Positions 8,584 to 17,256 of a stretch of DNA of 64,000 bases are shown in pieces. This stretch comes from Thalassovita aquimarina (lineage in GTDB: Bacteria; Pseudomonadota; Alphaproteobacteria; Rhodobacterales; Rhodobacteraceae). The first letter of the stretch is position 1. Each line of letters starts with the position of its first letter. Below the pieces are notes generated by a model. It searched no databases. It saw nothing but the letters and a program-made list of their open reading frames with translations, and was not told the DNA's origin. Where the stretch lies: positions 39,493 to 103,492 of the forward strand of contig NZ_JADMKU010000016.1 in NCBI RefSeq assembly GCF_018219815.1. The letters are read 5' to 3'. A program made the position numbers and the translations under genes.

Positions 8584-8874
8584 ATGATCCTGACTGTCCT
8601 GAACGCCCTGTCCGAACCCACGCGATTGAACGCGATGCATGTGCTTGCCGATCACGGCGAACATTGCGTTTGCGAATTGATGGAGCGCTGCTCGGCCACG
8701 CAATCGCGAATGTCGCGGCACATGGGCGTGCTGAAATCGGCTGGGCTGGTGATCGACCGGCGCGATGCGCAATGGGTCCGTTACCGGATCAATCCCGATC
8801 TTCCGGCGGATGTCGCCGCCGCGGTCGAAGCCATTCTGGCCTGCCGCAGGAACCAGGAAAGGAAAGCAGCATGA
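8584..8874 (+). CDS. ArsR-family metal(loid)-responsive repressor
   Basis: A 96-residue winged-helix repressor. The recognition helix region reads SATQSRMSRHMGVLKSAGLV, followed by a wing containing VRYRI. Cys28 and Cys30 (the CVC motif just before the recognition helix) match the arsenite-binding pair of E. coli ArsR; a further Cys lies at 35 and another near the C-terminus at 87. Metal binding would release the DNA. The start at 8584 follows an AGGAGG site, and the stop overlaps the next gene by 4 bp. The CVC motif and the ArsP-like permease next door make arsenic the favoured inducer, but other thiophilic ions are possible. Confidence 0.88.
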   Translation: MILTVLNALSEPTRLNAMHVLADHGEHCVCELMERCSATQSRMSRHMGVLKSAGLVIDRRDAQWVRYRINPDLPADVAAAVEAILACRRNQERKAA

Positions 8875-9929
8875 CAAGCGATGTATCGACGCCGCATCCC
8901 GACCGGCCTGAATGGCAATGGCATCTGGGCGTTGTCGGCTTCGTCGTGGCCTGGTGGCTGGTCTATCAGCAACTGGTGCCGTTTGCCGAATGGCTGGTGG
9001 CGCTGCTGCCTGTCGAGCGTGCCAGCCATACCGGCGAGGCGCTGGCTTTCTTCTTCTACGACGTGCCCAAGGTGATGATGCTGCTGACGCTGATCGTTTT
9101 CGCGATGGGCGTGGTGCGCAGTTTCTTCAGCCCGGAAAAGACCCGCGCGGTGCTGTCCGGGCGGCGCGAGGGGATCGGTAACGTGCTGGCCTCGGGGCTG
9201 GGCGTCCTGACCCCGTTCTGTTCCTGTTCGGCGGTGCCGCTGTTTATCGGTTTCGTGTCGGCCGGGGTGCCGTTGGGGGTGACCTTTTCCTTCCTCATCG
9301 CGGCGCCGATGGTCAACGAGGTCGCCCTGGTCCTGCTGTTCGGGCTGGTCGGCTGGAAAGTGGCGCTGACCTATCTCGGTTTCGGTCTGGCCATCGCCGT
9401 TGTGGCGGGGCTCATCATCGGCAAGCTGCGGCTGGAAGGCTGGTTGCAGGACTGGGTGCGCGACATCCATTCCGGCGCCAATGTGCCGGAGATGCTGGAA
9501 GGTGAACAGTTGACGATGAGCGACCGTTACCGGCTGGGCATTGAGGCGGTGCGCGAGGTTTTCGCCAAGGTCTGGATCTGGATCATCGCCGGCATCGGCA
9601 TGGGCGCGTTGATCCACGGCTATGTCCCCGAGGACCTGATGGCGCGGATCATGGGGGCGGATGCCTGGTGGTCGGTGCCCGCCGCCGTGGTCATGGGCAT
9701 CCCGATGTACACCAATGCCGCCGGCGTCATCCCGATCATCGAGGCTTTGTTGGGCAAGGGCGCGGCGATCGGTACCGTTTTGGCCTTCATGATGAGCGTG
9801 ATCGCGCTGTCGCTGCCCGAAATGATCATCCTGCACCAGGTCCTGAAGCTGCGCCTGATCGCCGTGTTCATCGGCACCGTCGCCTCCGGCATCCTGGCCG
9901 TGGGTTTCCTGTTCAACCTGATTTTCTGA
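8871..9929 (+). CDS. ArsP-like permease (DUF318/UPF0718)
   Basis: A 352-residue membrane permease with about eight helices in two related halves, each with a hydrophobic block ending in a Pro-rich turn. The motif TPFCSCSAVP (residues 114-123) is the diagnostic Cys-containing motif of the ArsP/DUF318 permeases, which export trivalent organoarsenicals in characterised members. A second family motif, GIPMYTNAAGVIPI, is in the C-terminal half. It starts in a 4-bp overlap with arsR and is followed 9 bases later by a mini-thioredoxin gene, the standard gene set for this permease. Substrate is inferred from family. Confidence 0.82.
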   Translation: MTSDVSTPHPDRPEWQWHLGVVGFVVAWWLVYQQLVPFAEWLVALLPVERASHTGEALAFFFYDVPKVMMLLTLIVFAMGVVRSFFSPEKTRAVLSGRREGIGNVLASGLGVLTPFCSCSAVPLFIGFVSAGVPLGVTFSFLIAAPMVNEVALVLLFGLVGWKVALTYLGFGLAIAVVAGLIIGKLRLEGWLQDWVRDIHSGANVPEMLEGEQLTMSDRYRLGIEAVREVFAKVWIWIIAGIGMGALIHGYVPEDLMARIMGADAWWSVPAAVVMGIPMYTNAAGVIPIIEALLGKGAAIGTVLAFMMSVIALSLPEMIILHQVLKLRLIAVFIGTVASGILAVGFLFNLIF

Positions 9930-9938
9930 GGAACTGTC

Positions 9939-10175
9939 ATGAAAACTGTCAAAGTCTACGGCCCCGGCTGCAAGCGCTGTGAAACGACCGCCGAAATGGT
10001 ACGCGAAGCCGCGTCGAAGCTGGGTGTCAAGGTCGAAGTGGAAAAGGTCACCGACCCGCGCGAAATCGCGATGGCGGGCGTGATGTCGACGCCGGGGATC
10101 ACGGTCGACGGCAAGCTGGTCCATGCGGGCGGCTTGCCGGACAAGGCAAAGCTGGACGGCTGGTTGGCGGGCTGA
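9939..10175 (+). CDS. Mini-thioredoxin (redox-active disulfide protein)
   Basis: A 78-residue thioredoxin-fold protein of the small archaeal/bacterial type, with the active site GPGCKRC (Cys11, Cys14) at the end of the first strand and the cis-Pro segment MSTPGITVDGK. There is no signal peptide, so it acts in the cytoplasm. Such genes regularly follow ArsP/DUF318 permease genes, suggesting they keep the permease cysteines or its thiol-bound substrate in the right redox state. Spacing to the permease is 9 bases; same operon. Confidence 0.85.
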   Translation: MKTVKVYGPGCKRCETTAEMVREAASKLGVKVEVEKVTDPREIAMAGVMSTPGITVDGKLVHAGGLPDKAKLDGWLAG

Positions 10176-10212
10176 GCGCCGCGCCGCCAGCGCTTCCGGG
10201 CCGGGCGCGGGA

Positions 10213-11001
10213 TTACACGTGCCCGACCTCTTTCAGGAACCCGATCAGCGTATCGGCGTATTCCTCGGGCTGTTCGACGCAGGGGATATGCCCGGCGCGG
10301 CGGATCAGGTGGAATTTCGATCCCGGGATCAGGTCGACGGTTTCGCGCACCAGGTCGGGCGGGGTCGATCCGTCATCGGACCCGGCGATGCCCAGCGTCG
10401 GCAGCCGCAACCCGCTGGTGGGCGTGTAGAAATCGGTGCCCGCGATCGCGGCGCAGCAGCCCATGTAGCCTTCTTCCGGCTGCCGGGTCATCATGTTGCG
10501 CCAGCCGGTCATTTCGGCGGTTTCGCGGAACGGGCGGGCGAACCAGCGTTCCATCGTGGCGTCTGCCAAGGCTTCGATGCCGTCCTGTTTGACCGCTTCG
10601 ATCCGGTCCTGCCACATCTGCGGCTGACCGATCTTGGCCGCCGTGTTCGACAGCACCAGCGCGCGCACGAGGTCGAGCCGTTTGACCGCCAGCCCCTGCG
10701 CGATCATGCCGCCGATGGAAAGCCCGACGAAGACGCAGTCCTTGACCTGCAGGTGATCCAGCAGCCGTTCGGTATCGCGCACCAGCGTGCCCATCGAATA
10801 GGGGCCGGGCGGGCAATCGGAAAGCCCGTGGCCGCGCTTGTCGAAGCGGATGATGCGCAGTCCCTCGGGCAGGCGCGGCACGATCTTGTCCCAGAGCCGC
10901 AGATCGGTGCCGAGCGAATTGGCGAACACGATCGGCGCGCCGTCCGGGTCGCCGTCTTCGCGGTAGTGCAGCTTGATGTCTCCGAGATCGGCGATGTGCA
11001 T
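10213..11001 (-). CDS. Alpha/beta hydrolase, 3-oxoadipate enol-lactonase-like
   Basis: A 262-residue alpha/beta hydrolase. The nucleophile elbow is GLSIGGMIAQ and the catalytic His is in AGHIPCVEQPEEY, with the acid in GSDDGSTPP. Length, the conserved N-terminal start and the HGLSDCPPGPY segment all match PcaD, which opens 3-oxoadipate enol-lactone in the protocatechuate branch. No other pca genes are in the window, so another small lactone or ester is possible. The ATG at 11001 is preceded by AGGGGGAA and gives the normal PcaD start. Confidence 0.75.
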   Translation of the reverse strand: MHIADLGDIKLHYREDGDPDGAPIVFANSLGTDLRLWDKIVPRLPEGLRIIRFDKRGHGLSDCPPGPYSMGTLVRDTERLLDHLQVKDCVFVGLSIGGMIAQGLAVKRLDLVRALVLSNTAAKIGQPQMWQDRIEAVKQDGIEALADATMERWFARPFRETAEMTGWRNMMTRQPEEGYMGCCAAIAGTDFYTPTSGLRLPTLGIAGSDDGSTPPDLVRETVDLIPGSKFHLIRRAGHIPCVEQPEEYADTLIGFLKEVGHV

Positions 11002-11112
11002 GGCGGTTCCCCCTGCGGTCGTTTTGCCGGGAAAGTCGGGGAAAAGCGCGGCGGGGTCAAACGACATCTTCGCATTTTGCCGTCCCCCGGATCGCGCCCA
11101 ATACGGCGCCCC

Positions 11113-12315
11113 CTAGTCCTCCTCAACTCCCAGCCGGATATGCGCCATGATCTGGCCGTGGTCAGAGGCGAGCTTGTTATAGGGCGCCTCGGGGTGCGAC
11201 CCGTCGGTGATGTGGTCGTTGAAGGTGCTGAAATATTCCATCTTGCCGATCCGCTTCTTGTAATCGGGATGGAAATGGCGGCTGAGGAAAATCTGGTCGA
11301 CGGATTCGTAAACTCCGCCGAAGGCCGCCGTATAGACCATGTCGCGCTGCGATTTGCGCACGAACAGCTTTTCCGCCGAATGCAGCCGCACCCGTTCCAC
11401 CGCGTCGGTGATCAGCTTGGCCTCTTCGCGCGAATAACGATCGTCTTCGTCCCGCGCGTTGTGGCGCAGCATCCAGGCATAGTTGATGAACGGCACCTCG
11501 CCGGCGACGATTTCGGAACTGACCGAATGTTCGCCGTCGTTGAAATCGCCCAAAGCGATGACCGGGCGGCCCTTGTCCAGTTCCGCCACGATGGCGCGGC
11601 GCAGCACCCAGGCCTCGGCCATCCGCCGCACGCCGCTGCGCAGGGCCCCCATGGCGCGGCCCACCGGATTGTAGCGGGTCAGATCGGCCTCGGGCGCGAA
11701 GGGGGCGCCGGGGGGCTTGTGATATTCGCCGAGCTTGGATTTCAGGTGGCAGCAGAACACGCTGATCACGTCATTGCCCACCGGCACCCGCACCTTGAGG
11801 ATCGGGCGCGACAGGCGCGACAGGGTGTAATGGCCGCAATCCTCGCCGGTCAGTTCGCGGAACGGGATGGAAAGCGGATCGTCGAGGTCCTGAATGATTT
11901 CCGGCGCGCCGACGAACCCCATGCGCGACAGGATAGCGATGCCGGGGCGGCGTTGGCCCGGCAGGCCGGTGTCGTTCGAATTGGGCGCGAAGGCGATTTC
12001 CGCGTCGCGGTAAGACCTGTAGCCGAGTTTCCGAAACACCGCCTTCTTGTGATAGCGTTTCGAGGCGTCGGGGATGACGGCCGCGTTGTAGGCTTCGCCC
12101 CGGATATCGGCCTCTTCGATGACCTCGCGCAGGGCGTCTTCCTCGAACACTTCCTGGAAGCCGACGATATCGGCATCCATGGTCAGGATCTGGTCGGCGA
12201 CCCAGTCGAGTTTCCAGGCGTATTCTTCCGGCGTGTAGGTCTGGAATTCGTAATATTCCTTGTCCGGGCCGATCAGGTTCTTGATGTTGAAACTGGCGAT
12301 GGTGAAACGGGTCAT
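11113..12315 (-). CDS. Endonuclease/exonuclease/phosphatase family protein
   Basis: A 400-residue member of the EEP superfamily (DNase I/exonuclease III fold). Metal-binding and catalytic positions are visible in order: Asn in SFNIKN near the N-terminus, Glu in VGFQEVF, the GDFNDG motif in the middle and SDHGQI at the end. No signal peptide is seen, so it is probably cytoplasmic. The family includes nucleases, phosphodiesterases and lipid phosphatases, and nothing here decides between them. It stands alone on the minus strand. Confidence 0.78.
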   Translation of the reverse strand: MTRFTIASFNIKNLIGPDKEYYEFQTYTPEEYAWKLDWVADQILTMDADIVGFQEVFEEDALREVIEEADIRGEAYNAAVIPDASKRYHKKAVFRKLGYRSYRDAEIAFAPNSNDTGLPGQRRPGIAILSRMGFVGAPEIIQDLDDPLSIPFRELTGEDCGHYTLSRLSRPILKVRVPVGNDVISVFCCHLKSKLGEYHKPPGAPFAPEADLTRYNPVGRAMGALRSGVRRMAEAWVLRRAIVAELDKGRPVIALGDFNDGEHSVSSEIVAGEVPFINYAWMLRHNARDEDDRYSREEAKLITDAVERVRLHSAEKLFVRKSQRDMVYTAAFGGVYESVDQIFLSRHFHPDYKKRIGKMEYFSTFNDHITDGSHPEAPYNKLASDHGQIMAHIRLGVEED

Positions 12316-12374
12316 GGGCGGGCCTGTGATTGCGTGCTGAAAACTCTGCCTGGGATCGTGATATACGTAAATCG

Positions 12375-12833
12375 TCAGCTTTTCACGACGAGATGCCCGA
12401 TGGCGCCTTCCTCGACGTCCCAGACGCCTGCCGCCGCGCCGGCCTCCAGCAGGGCGCGGGCGGGTTCGATATCCGTATCGGGCGGGATGTCCACCGCGTA
12501 GAGCATGTAGCCGAAATTGCCTTGGTCGTAGGTGCAGCCCAGATCCTGAAGCGGGGTCCAGTAGGTCCTGAAATCCCTTTGATCGGCATTTTCCGACCGA
12601 ATGATCCGGTAGGTGGAATGCCCGCCGATGAACAGCAGCTTTTCGAACACCAACTGCGGACCGCGTTTGCGGGCGATGACGATATCGCGATAGCTCAGCC
12701 CGGTGGCGAAAAAGGGGGAGTTCTGCAGGCGGTAGCGGTCCTGCCCAAGCCCTTCGACGAAGATGCTTTCGCTGGCCTGCCCGTGCCAGGTGTCGTCGGG
12801 AAGTTCGATTGTCAGTTTGCCGATATTGGCCAT
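12375..12833 (-). CDS. DUF4265-like protein
   Basis: A 152-residue cytoplasmic protein. The run GQDRYRLQNSPFFATGLSYRD followed later by GGHSTYRIIR matches the core of DUF4265, a family of unknown function found in scattered bacteria. The start at 12833 (MANIGKL) is preferred over an in-frame ATG 14 codons upstream because the protein then begins at the conserved domain; neither start has a strong ribosome-binding site. Neighbours give no functional clue. Confidence 0.6.
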   Translation of the reverse strand: MANIGKLTIELPDDTWHGQASESIFVEGLGQDRYRLQNSPFFATGLSYRDIVIARKRGPQLVFEKLLFIGGHSTYRIIRSENADQRDFRTYWTPLQDLGCTYDQGNFGYMLYAVDIPPDTDIEPARALLEAGAAAGVWDVEEGAIGHLVVKS

Positions 12834-12900
12834 GGCGGTGCGGTTTTCCGTTTTCAGCCTCGAAATCTGCCGCACGGATTGCGCGGCAGGACAGGGGCGG

Positions 12901-12942
12901 CCCCGCCCGCGCTGGCGGGGGATCGCCCGGCGCGCGCCGGGC
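12901..12942 (-). terminator. GC-rich double hairpin after the dehydratase gene
   Basis: Two adjacent inverted repeats lie just past the dehydratase stop: CCCCGCC/GGCGGGG (12901-12907 and 12914-12920) and the perfect 18-bp palindrome at 12925-12942. No T-run follows, so transcript end-stabilisation or Rho-assisted ending is as likely as intrinsic termination. Confidence 0.45.
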
Positions 12943-12945
12943 CCC

Positions 12946-13920
12946 TCAGACGGATAGGCCCTGCAACGCCCGGATATACATGTCCGGATCCACGTTGCCG
13001 CCCGAGGCGACCACGATCACCGTGTCGGATGTGAGTTCGTCGCCGTGCTTCAGCGCCGCCGCCAGCGCCGCCGCGCCGCCCGGTTCGATCACCAGCTTCA
13101 GCCGAAGGAAGGCCTGCGCCATCGCGTGCAGGCAGTCGTCGTCGCTGACCACGATGCCCGGGCCGCAGAGCCGCTGCAGGATCGGGAAGGTGATGTCGCC
13201 CACCGTAGGCGTCAGGATCGCGTCGCAGATCGACCCGGTCGTATGCGCGTTGCGTTCGATCCGGCCACTGAGCATCGAGCGTTTGGCGTCGTCGAAGCCT
13301 TCGGGTTCGCAGGGCCGGACCGTCATGCCGGGTGCGCGGGCCTCCAGCGCCAGTGCGATGCCCGAGGTCATGCCGCCGCCGCCGCAGGGGACCAGGACCT
13401 CGGCCTGCTCGACACCTTCTTCCTTGGCCTGTTCGGCGATTTCCAGCCCCATCGTGCCTTGGCCCGCGATCACCACCGGATCGTCGAATGGCTTGATCAG
13501 CGTCAGCCCGCGTTCTTCGGACATCCTTGCGCCGATTTCGCGGCGGTCCTCGGTTTCGCGGTCATAAAGCACCACCTCGGCGCCGAGCGCGCGGGTGTTG
13601 TCGATCTTCAGCTGCGGCGCGTCGGCCGGCATGATGATCACCGAGGGCACGCCGTGCTGTTGGGCGGCATAGGCGACACCCTGGGCGTGGTTGCCGCTGG
13701 AAAAGGCGATGACGCCCTTGGCACGGGTGTCGGGATCGAGCGCCGAAACCGCCGCCCAGCCGCCGCGGAACTTGAAGCTGCCGGTATGCTGCAGGCATTC
13801 GGATTTCACCAGTATCCGGCGCCCGGCGATTTCATCCAGGAATGGCGAAGACAGCAGCGGCGTTTTCCGTGCCTTGCCCGCCAACCGTCCGGCGGCGGCT
13901 TCGATCATCTCGATATTCAT
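12946..13920 (-). CDS. Threonine/serine dehydratase (PLP-dependent)
   Basis: A 324-residue fold-type-II PLP enzyme. The PLP lysine is in GSFKFRGG, the SSGNHAQG loop binds the substrate carboxylate and the tetraglycine loop PCGGGGMTSG binds the PLP phosphate. Length fits catabolic threonine/serine dehydratases or serine racemases without the regulatory ACT domain of biosynthetic IlvA. It would deaminate Thr or Ser to the 2-oxo acid. The start overlaps the upstream hydrolase by 4 bp (ATGA), making it the last gene of a three-gene operon. Exact substrate is not determinable. Confidence 0.85.
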   Translation of the reverse strand: MNIEMIEAAAGRLAGKARKTPLLSSPFLDEIAGRRILVKSECLQHTGSFKFRGGWAAVSALDPDTRAKGVIAFSSGNHAQGVAYAAQQHGVPSVIIMPADAPQLKIDNTRALGAEVVLYDRETEDRREIGARMSEERGLTLIKPFDDPVVIAGQGTMGLEIAEQAKEEGVEQAEVLVPCGGGGMTSGIALALEARAPGMTVRPCEPEGFDDAKRSMLSGRIERNAHTTGSICDAILTPTVGDITFPILQRLCGPGIVVSDDDCLHAMAQAFLRLKLVIEPGGAAALAAALKHGDELTSDTVIVVASGGNVDPDMYIRALQGLSV

Positions 13921-14756
13921 GTCTGTTCTCCATTGCTGAGGCGTTGCAGCCAGTCGTTGAGCGCCGCCTGCGCCTCGGGTTCGTCCAGAAACGGAACATG
14001 CGCCCGGTCGGCGACATGCGCGACGATCAGGTCGGGATTTCGGCGTTTCATCTCCGCAACCGTCTGGAAACTGAGCAGATCCGAGTTCGCGCCGTGGATG
14101 ACGGCGCAGGGCAGCGGCGCGATGGCATCGAAATAGGGCCAGAGGTCGGGCGCGGCATTGGTGGCTTCCAGCACCGCGTCGCGCAGTTTCGGGTCGTAGT
14201 TCAGCCGCACGCCGTCGGGAGTTTCGACATGGGTGCGGGTGACTTCCGCGCGCCAGCGGTCCAGCGGCACGCCGGGGAATTTTTCCTCCATCGCCGCCTT
14301 GCGCGCGCGCGCCATTTCGTCGAGGTCGCGGAATTCGGGCTGCAGCCCGAGATAGGTCATGATCACCTCGATCCCGCTGCCTTCCAGCACCGGGCCGACA
14401 TCGTTCAGGCAGACGCCCAGAAGCCGGTCCTTGGCCCCCATCGCCAGCCCCATGCCGATCATGCCGCCGCGCGAGGTGCCGAGGATCGCCGCCTTGTCCA
14501 GCCCGAGGTGATCGAGCAGTTCCAGCGCATCCTGCGCTTCGCGCGGCAGGTTGTAGCTTTTATAATCCGCGGCGTGGTCGGACTGCCCACGGCCGCGGTA
14601 ATCCATCCGGATCATCCGGCACCCTTCCAGCTGCGGCGCCACGAAGTCGAAATCGCGGCAATTGCGGGTCAGGCCGGACAGGCACAGGACCGGCAGGCCG
14701 TGGCCTTCGTCTTCGTAATAGAGTGACAGGCCGTCGGAGCTGGAAAAATGCGGCAT
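13917..14756 (-). CDS. Alpha/beta hydrolase
   Basis: A 279-residue alpha/beta hydrolase with nucleophile elbow GTSRGGMIG, oxyanion region CLSGLTRNCRDF and catalytic His in ADRAHVPFLDEPEA. The ATG at 14756 overlaps the stop of the dehalogenase gene (TGATG) and removes a Pro/Arg-rich upstream extension that is unlikely to be protein. Family members are esterases, lactonases or C-C hydrolases acting on small molecules. It sits between a haloacid dehalogenase and a Thr/Ser dehydratase with overlaps on both sides, so the three are co-translated, but no known pathway combines them. Confidence 0.82.
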   Translation of the reverse strand: MPHFSSSDGLSLYYEDEGHGLPVLCLSGLTRNCRDFDFVAPQLEGCRMIRMDYRGRGQSDHAADYKSYNLPREAQDALELLDHLGLDKAAILGTSRGGMIGMGLAMGAKDRLLGVCLNDVGPVLEGSGIEVIMTYLGLQPEFRDLDEMARARKAAMEEKFPGVPLDRWRAEVTRTHVETPDGVRLNYDPKLRDAVLEATNAAPDLWPYFDAIAPLPCAVIHGANSDLLSFQTVAEMKRRNPDLIVAHVADRAHVPFLDEPEAQAALNDWLQRLSNGEQT

Positions 14757-15442
14757 CAGGACCTCGCGATGTCGGGGATGGTGGTCAGGTCGGACAGGAT
14801 GTGATGCGGCTTGCCCGGCAAGCGGTCGACCGGATCGCCGCCGCGGTTGACCCAAGCGGTGGTGAAGCCGTAACCGGATGCCGCCCCCGCATCCCAGCCG
14901 TTGGAGGACACGAACAGCACCTCGTCGTCGTTGCAGCCGAAGCGTTCGCCGACAAGGTCGTAGACCTGCCGCGCCGGTTTGAACACGCCGACGCTTTCCA
15001 CCGAAAGCACGTCGTCAAGCACGTTGCCGATCCCGGCGCTGTCGACCGCGCCCTTCAGCATGTCGGGTGATCCGTTCGACAGGATCGCGGTGTTCATCCC
15101 GGCCGCTTTCAGATCGGCCAGCATCTTCGGCACTTCCGGATAGGCCTGCAGTTCCAGGTACAGCGCCAGCAGCCGGTCGCGCAGTACCGCGTCGCCGTCG
15201 AGCCCGCAGGCTTCCAGCGACCAGTCGAGCCCGTCCTGGGTGACCTGCCAGAAATCGGTATGTTCGTCCATGACGGCGCGCAGCCAGCTGTATTGCAGCT
15301 GTTTCAGCCGCCAGTATTCGGACAGTTTCGGCCAGGTTTTGGCCAGCGCTTCATTGCCCGGCTCAGCGGCGGCCTGCCGGGCGGCGGCGGCGACGTCGAA
15401 CAGGGTGCCGTAGGCGTCGAAAATGCAAGTGGTGATTGTCAT
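14756..15442 (-). CDS. Haloacid dehalogenase, type II
   Basis: A 228-residue HAD-superfamily hydrolase of the (S)-2-haloacid dehalogenase class. The nucleophile Asp is in FDAYGTLFDV near residue 9, motif II is LSNGSPDML, the Lys is in VFKPARQVY and motif III is FVSSNGWDAGAASGYGF, all in family order. It would replace the halogen of a 2-haloalkanoate by hydroxyl, with inversion. The ATG at 15442 has GGGAGGAA in front. First gene of the operon with the hydrolase and dehydratase. Confidence 0.88.
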   Translation of the reverse strand: MTITTCIFDAYGTLFDVAAAARQAAAEPGNEALAKTWPKLSEYWRLKQLQYSWLRAVMDEHTDFWQVTQDGLDWSLEACGLDGDAVLRDRLLALYLELQAYPEVPKMLADLKAAGMNTAILSNGSPDMLKGAVDSAGIGNVLDDVLSVESVGVFKPARQVYDLVGERFGCNDDEVLFVSSNGWDAGAASGYGFTTAWVNRGGDPVDRLPGKPHHILSDLTTIPDIARS

Positions 15443-15638
15443 TGAGTGGTTCCTCCCGGGGCAGAGGTTGGCATGACGCGGCGGTGAGGGAAAGGCCGGA
15501 ATTGTCACGATTTGCGGCGCTCGCGGCCCTTGTTTGCATTCATCGGGCGGGGCGGGTAGGCTGACCGGATCATCCCGAGTACCCGCCCTGGCAAACCGGC
15601 GGCCTCACAGATCAATTTCAAGCAGGACAGGACGACAG

Positions 15639-16067
15639 ATGACCCAGGTCAAGACGGGGGATACCGTACGCATTCACTACACCGGCACGTTGACGGATGG
15701 ATCGGTTTTCGATTCATCCGAGGGCCGCGATCCGCTGGAATTCGAAGTTGCCGCCGGCCAGATCATTCCGGGGCTGGACGCGGCGCTGCCGGGTATGACG
15801 GTCGGCGAAAAGAAGGTGGTCGAGGTGCCCTGCGCCCAGGCCTATGGCGAAGCCAACCCGCAGGCCGTGCAGGCCGTACCGCGCGCCGAGGTTCCCGCAG
15901 ACCTGCCGCTCGAGGTCGGTACCCAGCTGCAGGTGCAGACCACCGAGGGACAGGTGTTGCCGGTGACCATCGTCGAAGTGACCGAAGAAGCCGTGACCCT
16001 GGATGCCAACCATCCGCTGGCGGGCAAGGACCTGACCTTCGCGATCGAACTGGTCAGCATCGGCTGA
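15639..16067 (+). CDS. FKBP-type peptidyl-prolyl isomerase, SlyD-like
   Basis: A 142-residue FKBP isomerase. It begins with the FKBP strand TVRIHYTGTLTDGSVFDSS, has the VIPGLDAAL-like segment IIPGLDAALPGM, and then an inserted 'flap' domain (about residues 65-125) like that of SlyD, before the closing strand LTFAIELVSI. There is no His-rich metal-binding tail. It probably acts as a cytoplasmic folding helper. The ATG at 15639 starts right at the domain. A strong terminator follows. Confidence 0.87.
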   Translation: MTQVKTGDTVRIHYTGTLTDGSVFDSSEGRDPLEFEVAAGQIIPGLDAALPGMTVGEKKVVEVPCAQAYGEANPQAVQAVPRAEVPADLPLEVGTQLQVQTTEGQVLPVTIVEVTEEAVTLDANHPLAGKDLTFAIELVSIG

Positions 16068-16095
16068 GCCCGGCTGGACCCGGGAAGAAAATGAG

Positions 16096-16130
16096 AACGG
16101 CGGGCCGGTGAGGCCCGCCGTTTCGCGTTT
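16096..16130 (+). terminator. Intrinsic terminator after the FKBP gene
   Basis: AACGGCGGGCC (16096-16106) pairs perfectly with GGCCCGCCGTT (16112-16122) around a 5-base loop, followed by a T-rich stretch. The next gene is convergent, and on its strand the preceding ATTTTC makes it partly bidirectional. Confidence 0.85.
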
Positions 16131-16137
16131 TCAGCTG

Positions 16138-17004
16138 TCAGGCGCCCGCGGCGGCGAACCAGTCCCAGACCTCTTGCCAGATCGCTTCGCGCCCGCTGCG
16201 GAAGGCACCTTCGTGGCCGATCCGTTTCAGCCCGTAATCGGCAGGGCTGCGCCGGGTGAGCGTTTTGGGCGCGGCGGGGTAGAGATCCTGGATCGTCTGT
16301 GCCGCGCGATCGGTGGCGATGGGATCGTCGGCAAAGACCCAGGACCGGATTGGAGCGGCGATTTCGCCATAGGCATGTGGCTGCAAACGGCTGTCCAGAT
16401 CGGTGCCGAGATACCGCCGCCGGTGCGACCAGCGCCGCCAGGTGCGGAAGGCCTTGGGCGGCAGCGGTTCGCCCGTCCAGCCGCCGCCGGTTTTCAGATA
16501 GCCGTGCCGCATCAGCGACCACGCCCCGATACCCCACCAGAAATAGAGCTCCAGCGGGATGTAATGCGGTTTGTGATACGGCCAGAACCCGGACCCGACC
16601 GCGAAGAAGGCGTGTTTGTCGACCTTTTCGTGATTGTCCAGCAATCCGACAAGGTGGCCACCGACACTATGCGTCAGGTGGCCCATCGGCAGGCCGCCGG
16701 CGCGATCGGCCAGCAGGTCGACCGCCGCCGCCATGTCGAACCGGCCCCAGTCGGCGATGTCGATATCCGACCCGGCCAGATCGCCGGCCCGCGATGCGCC
16801 GATGCCGCGGTAATCATAGGTCAGCACCAGCGCGCTATGGCCGGCCAGATACTGGGCCGCCTTGTGGTAGTAATACTGCGGAAAGCCTGTGGCGGCGGAA
16901 ACCAGCACCGCGCGTTGCGGATCGGGGCCGCTGATGACGGTGCCGCCGAGCGTTGTGCCGTCGCGGGCCGGGAAGGTCACGGGTTCGGTTCGTATATCGG
17001 TCAT
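16138..17004 (-). CDS. Predicted alpha/beta hydrolase (COG4757-like)
   Basis: A 288-residue serine hydrolase. The elbow is THSVGGHLVG, with YDYRGIGAS upstream and a His in RIGHEGAFR near the C-terminus. The Trp/Tyr-rich middle (GSGFWPYHKPHYIPLELYFWWG) is typical of the COG4757 group of predicted hydrolases, none well characterised. Three starts are possible: GTG 17040, ATG 17019 and ATG 17004; the last is chosen because the conserved sequence begins there, but none has a clear ribosome-binding site. It converges on the FKBP gene. Confidence 0.7.
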   Translation of the reverse strand: MTDIRTEPVTFPARDGTTLGGTVISGPDPQRAVLVSAATGFPQYYYHKAAQYLAGHSALVLTYDYRGIGASRAGDLAGSDIDIADWGRFDMAAAVDLLADRAGGLPMGHLTHSVGGHLVGLLDNHEKVDKHAFFAVGSGFWPYHKPHYIPLELYFWWGIGAWSLMRHGYLKTGGGWTGEPLPPKAFRTWRRWSHRRRYLGTDLDSRLQPHAYGEIAAPIRSWVFADDPIATDRAAQTIQDLYPAAPKTLTRRSPADYGLKRIGHEGAFRSGREAIWQEVWDWFAAAGA

Positions 17005-17100
17005 GGGGCCAATCACCATATCGGTCAGGGTGTTTCCCACCCAGCCTAGCGCGGCGTTTTCGGCCTTGACTAGGCGGCGGAAAAAGTGCCGTTGCGGCGG

Positions 17101-17148
17101 GAGCCGGGAGCCGGGAGCCGGGAGCCGGGAGCCGGGAGCCGGGTGCCG
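17101..17148. repeat. Heptanucleotide tandem repeat (GAGCCGG x6)
   Basis: Six perfect copies of GAGCCGG run from 17101 to 17142, followed by a degenerate GTGCCG. It lies between the divergent hydrolase and the next plus-strand gene, upstream of both. A 7-bp unit in non-coding DNA is a typical site for copy-number slippage. Confidence 0.9.
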
Positions 17149-17256
17149 TGGCGGCAGCTTTTACATGCATGTTCCCGACTTGAACGGATCGGTTCGTCTT
17201 GGCCTGTGCAGCAGTTGTGCTAGGCTCGGAGCATCATCCAGACCTTGAGGTCCGCC

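Noticed and set aside
10123..12501. 792-codon plus-strand open frame across 10-12.5 kb
   Set aside because: Runs antisense through three supported genes, and composition is that of an antisense frame.
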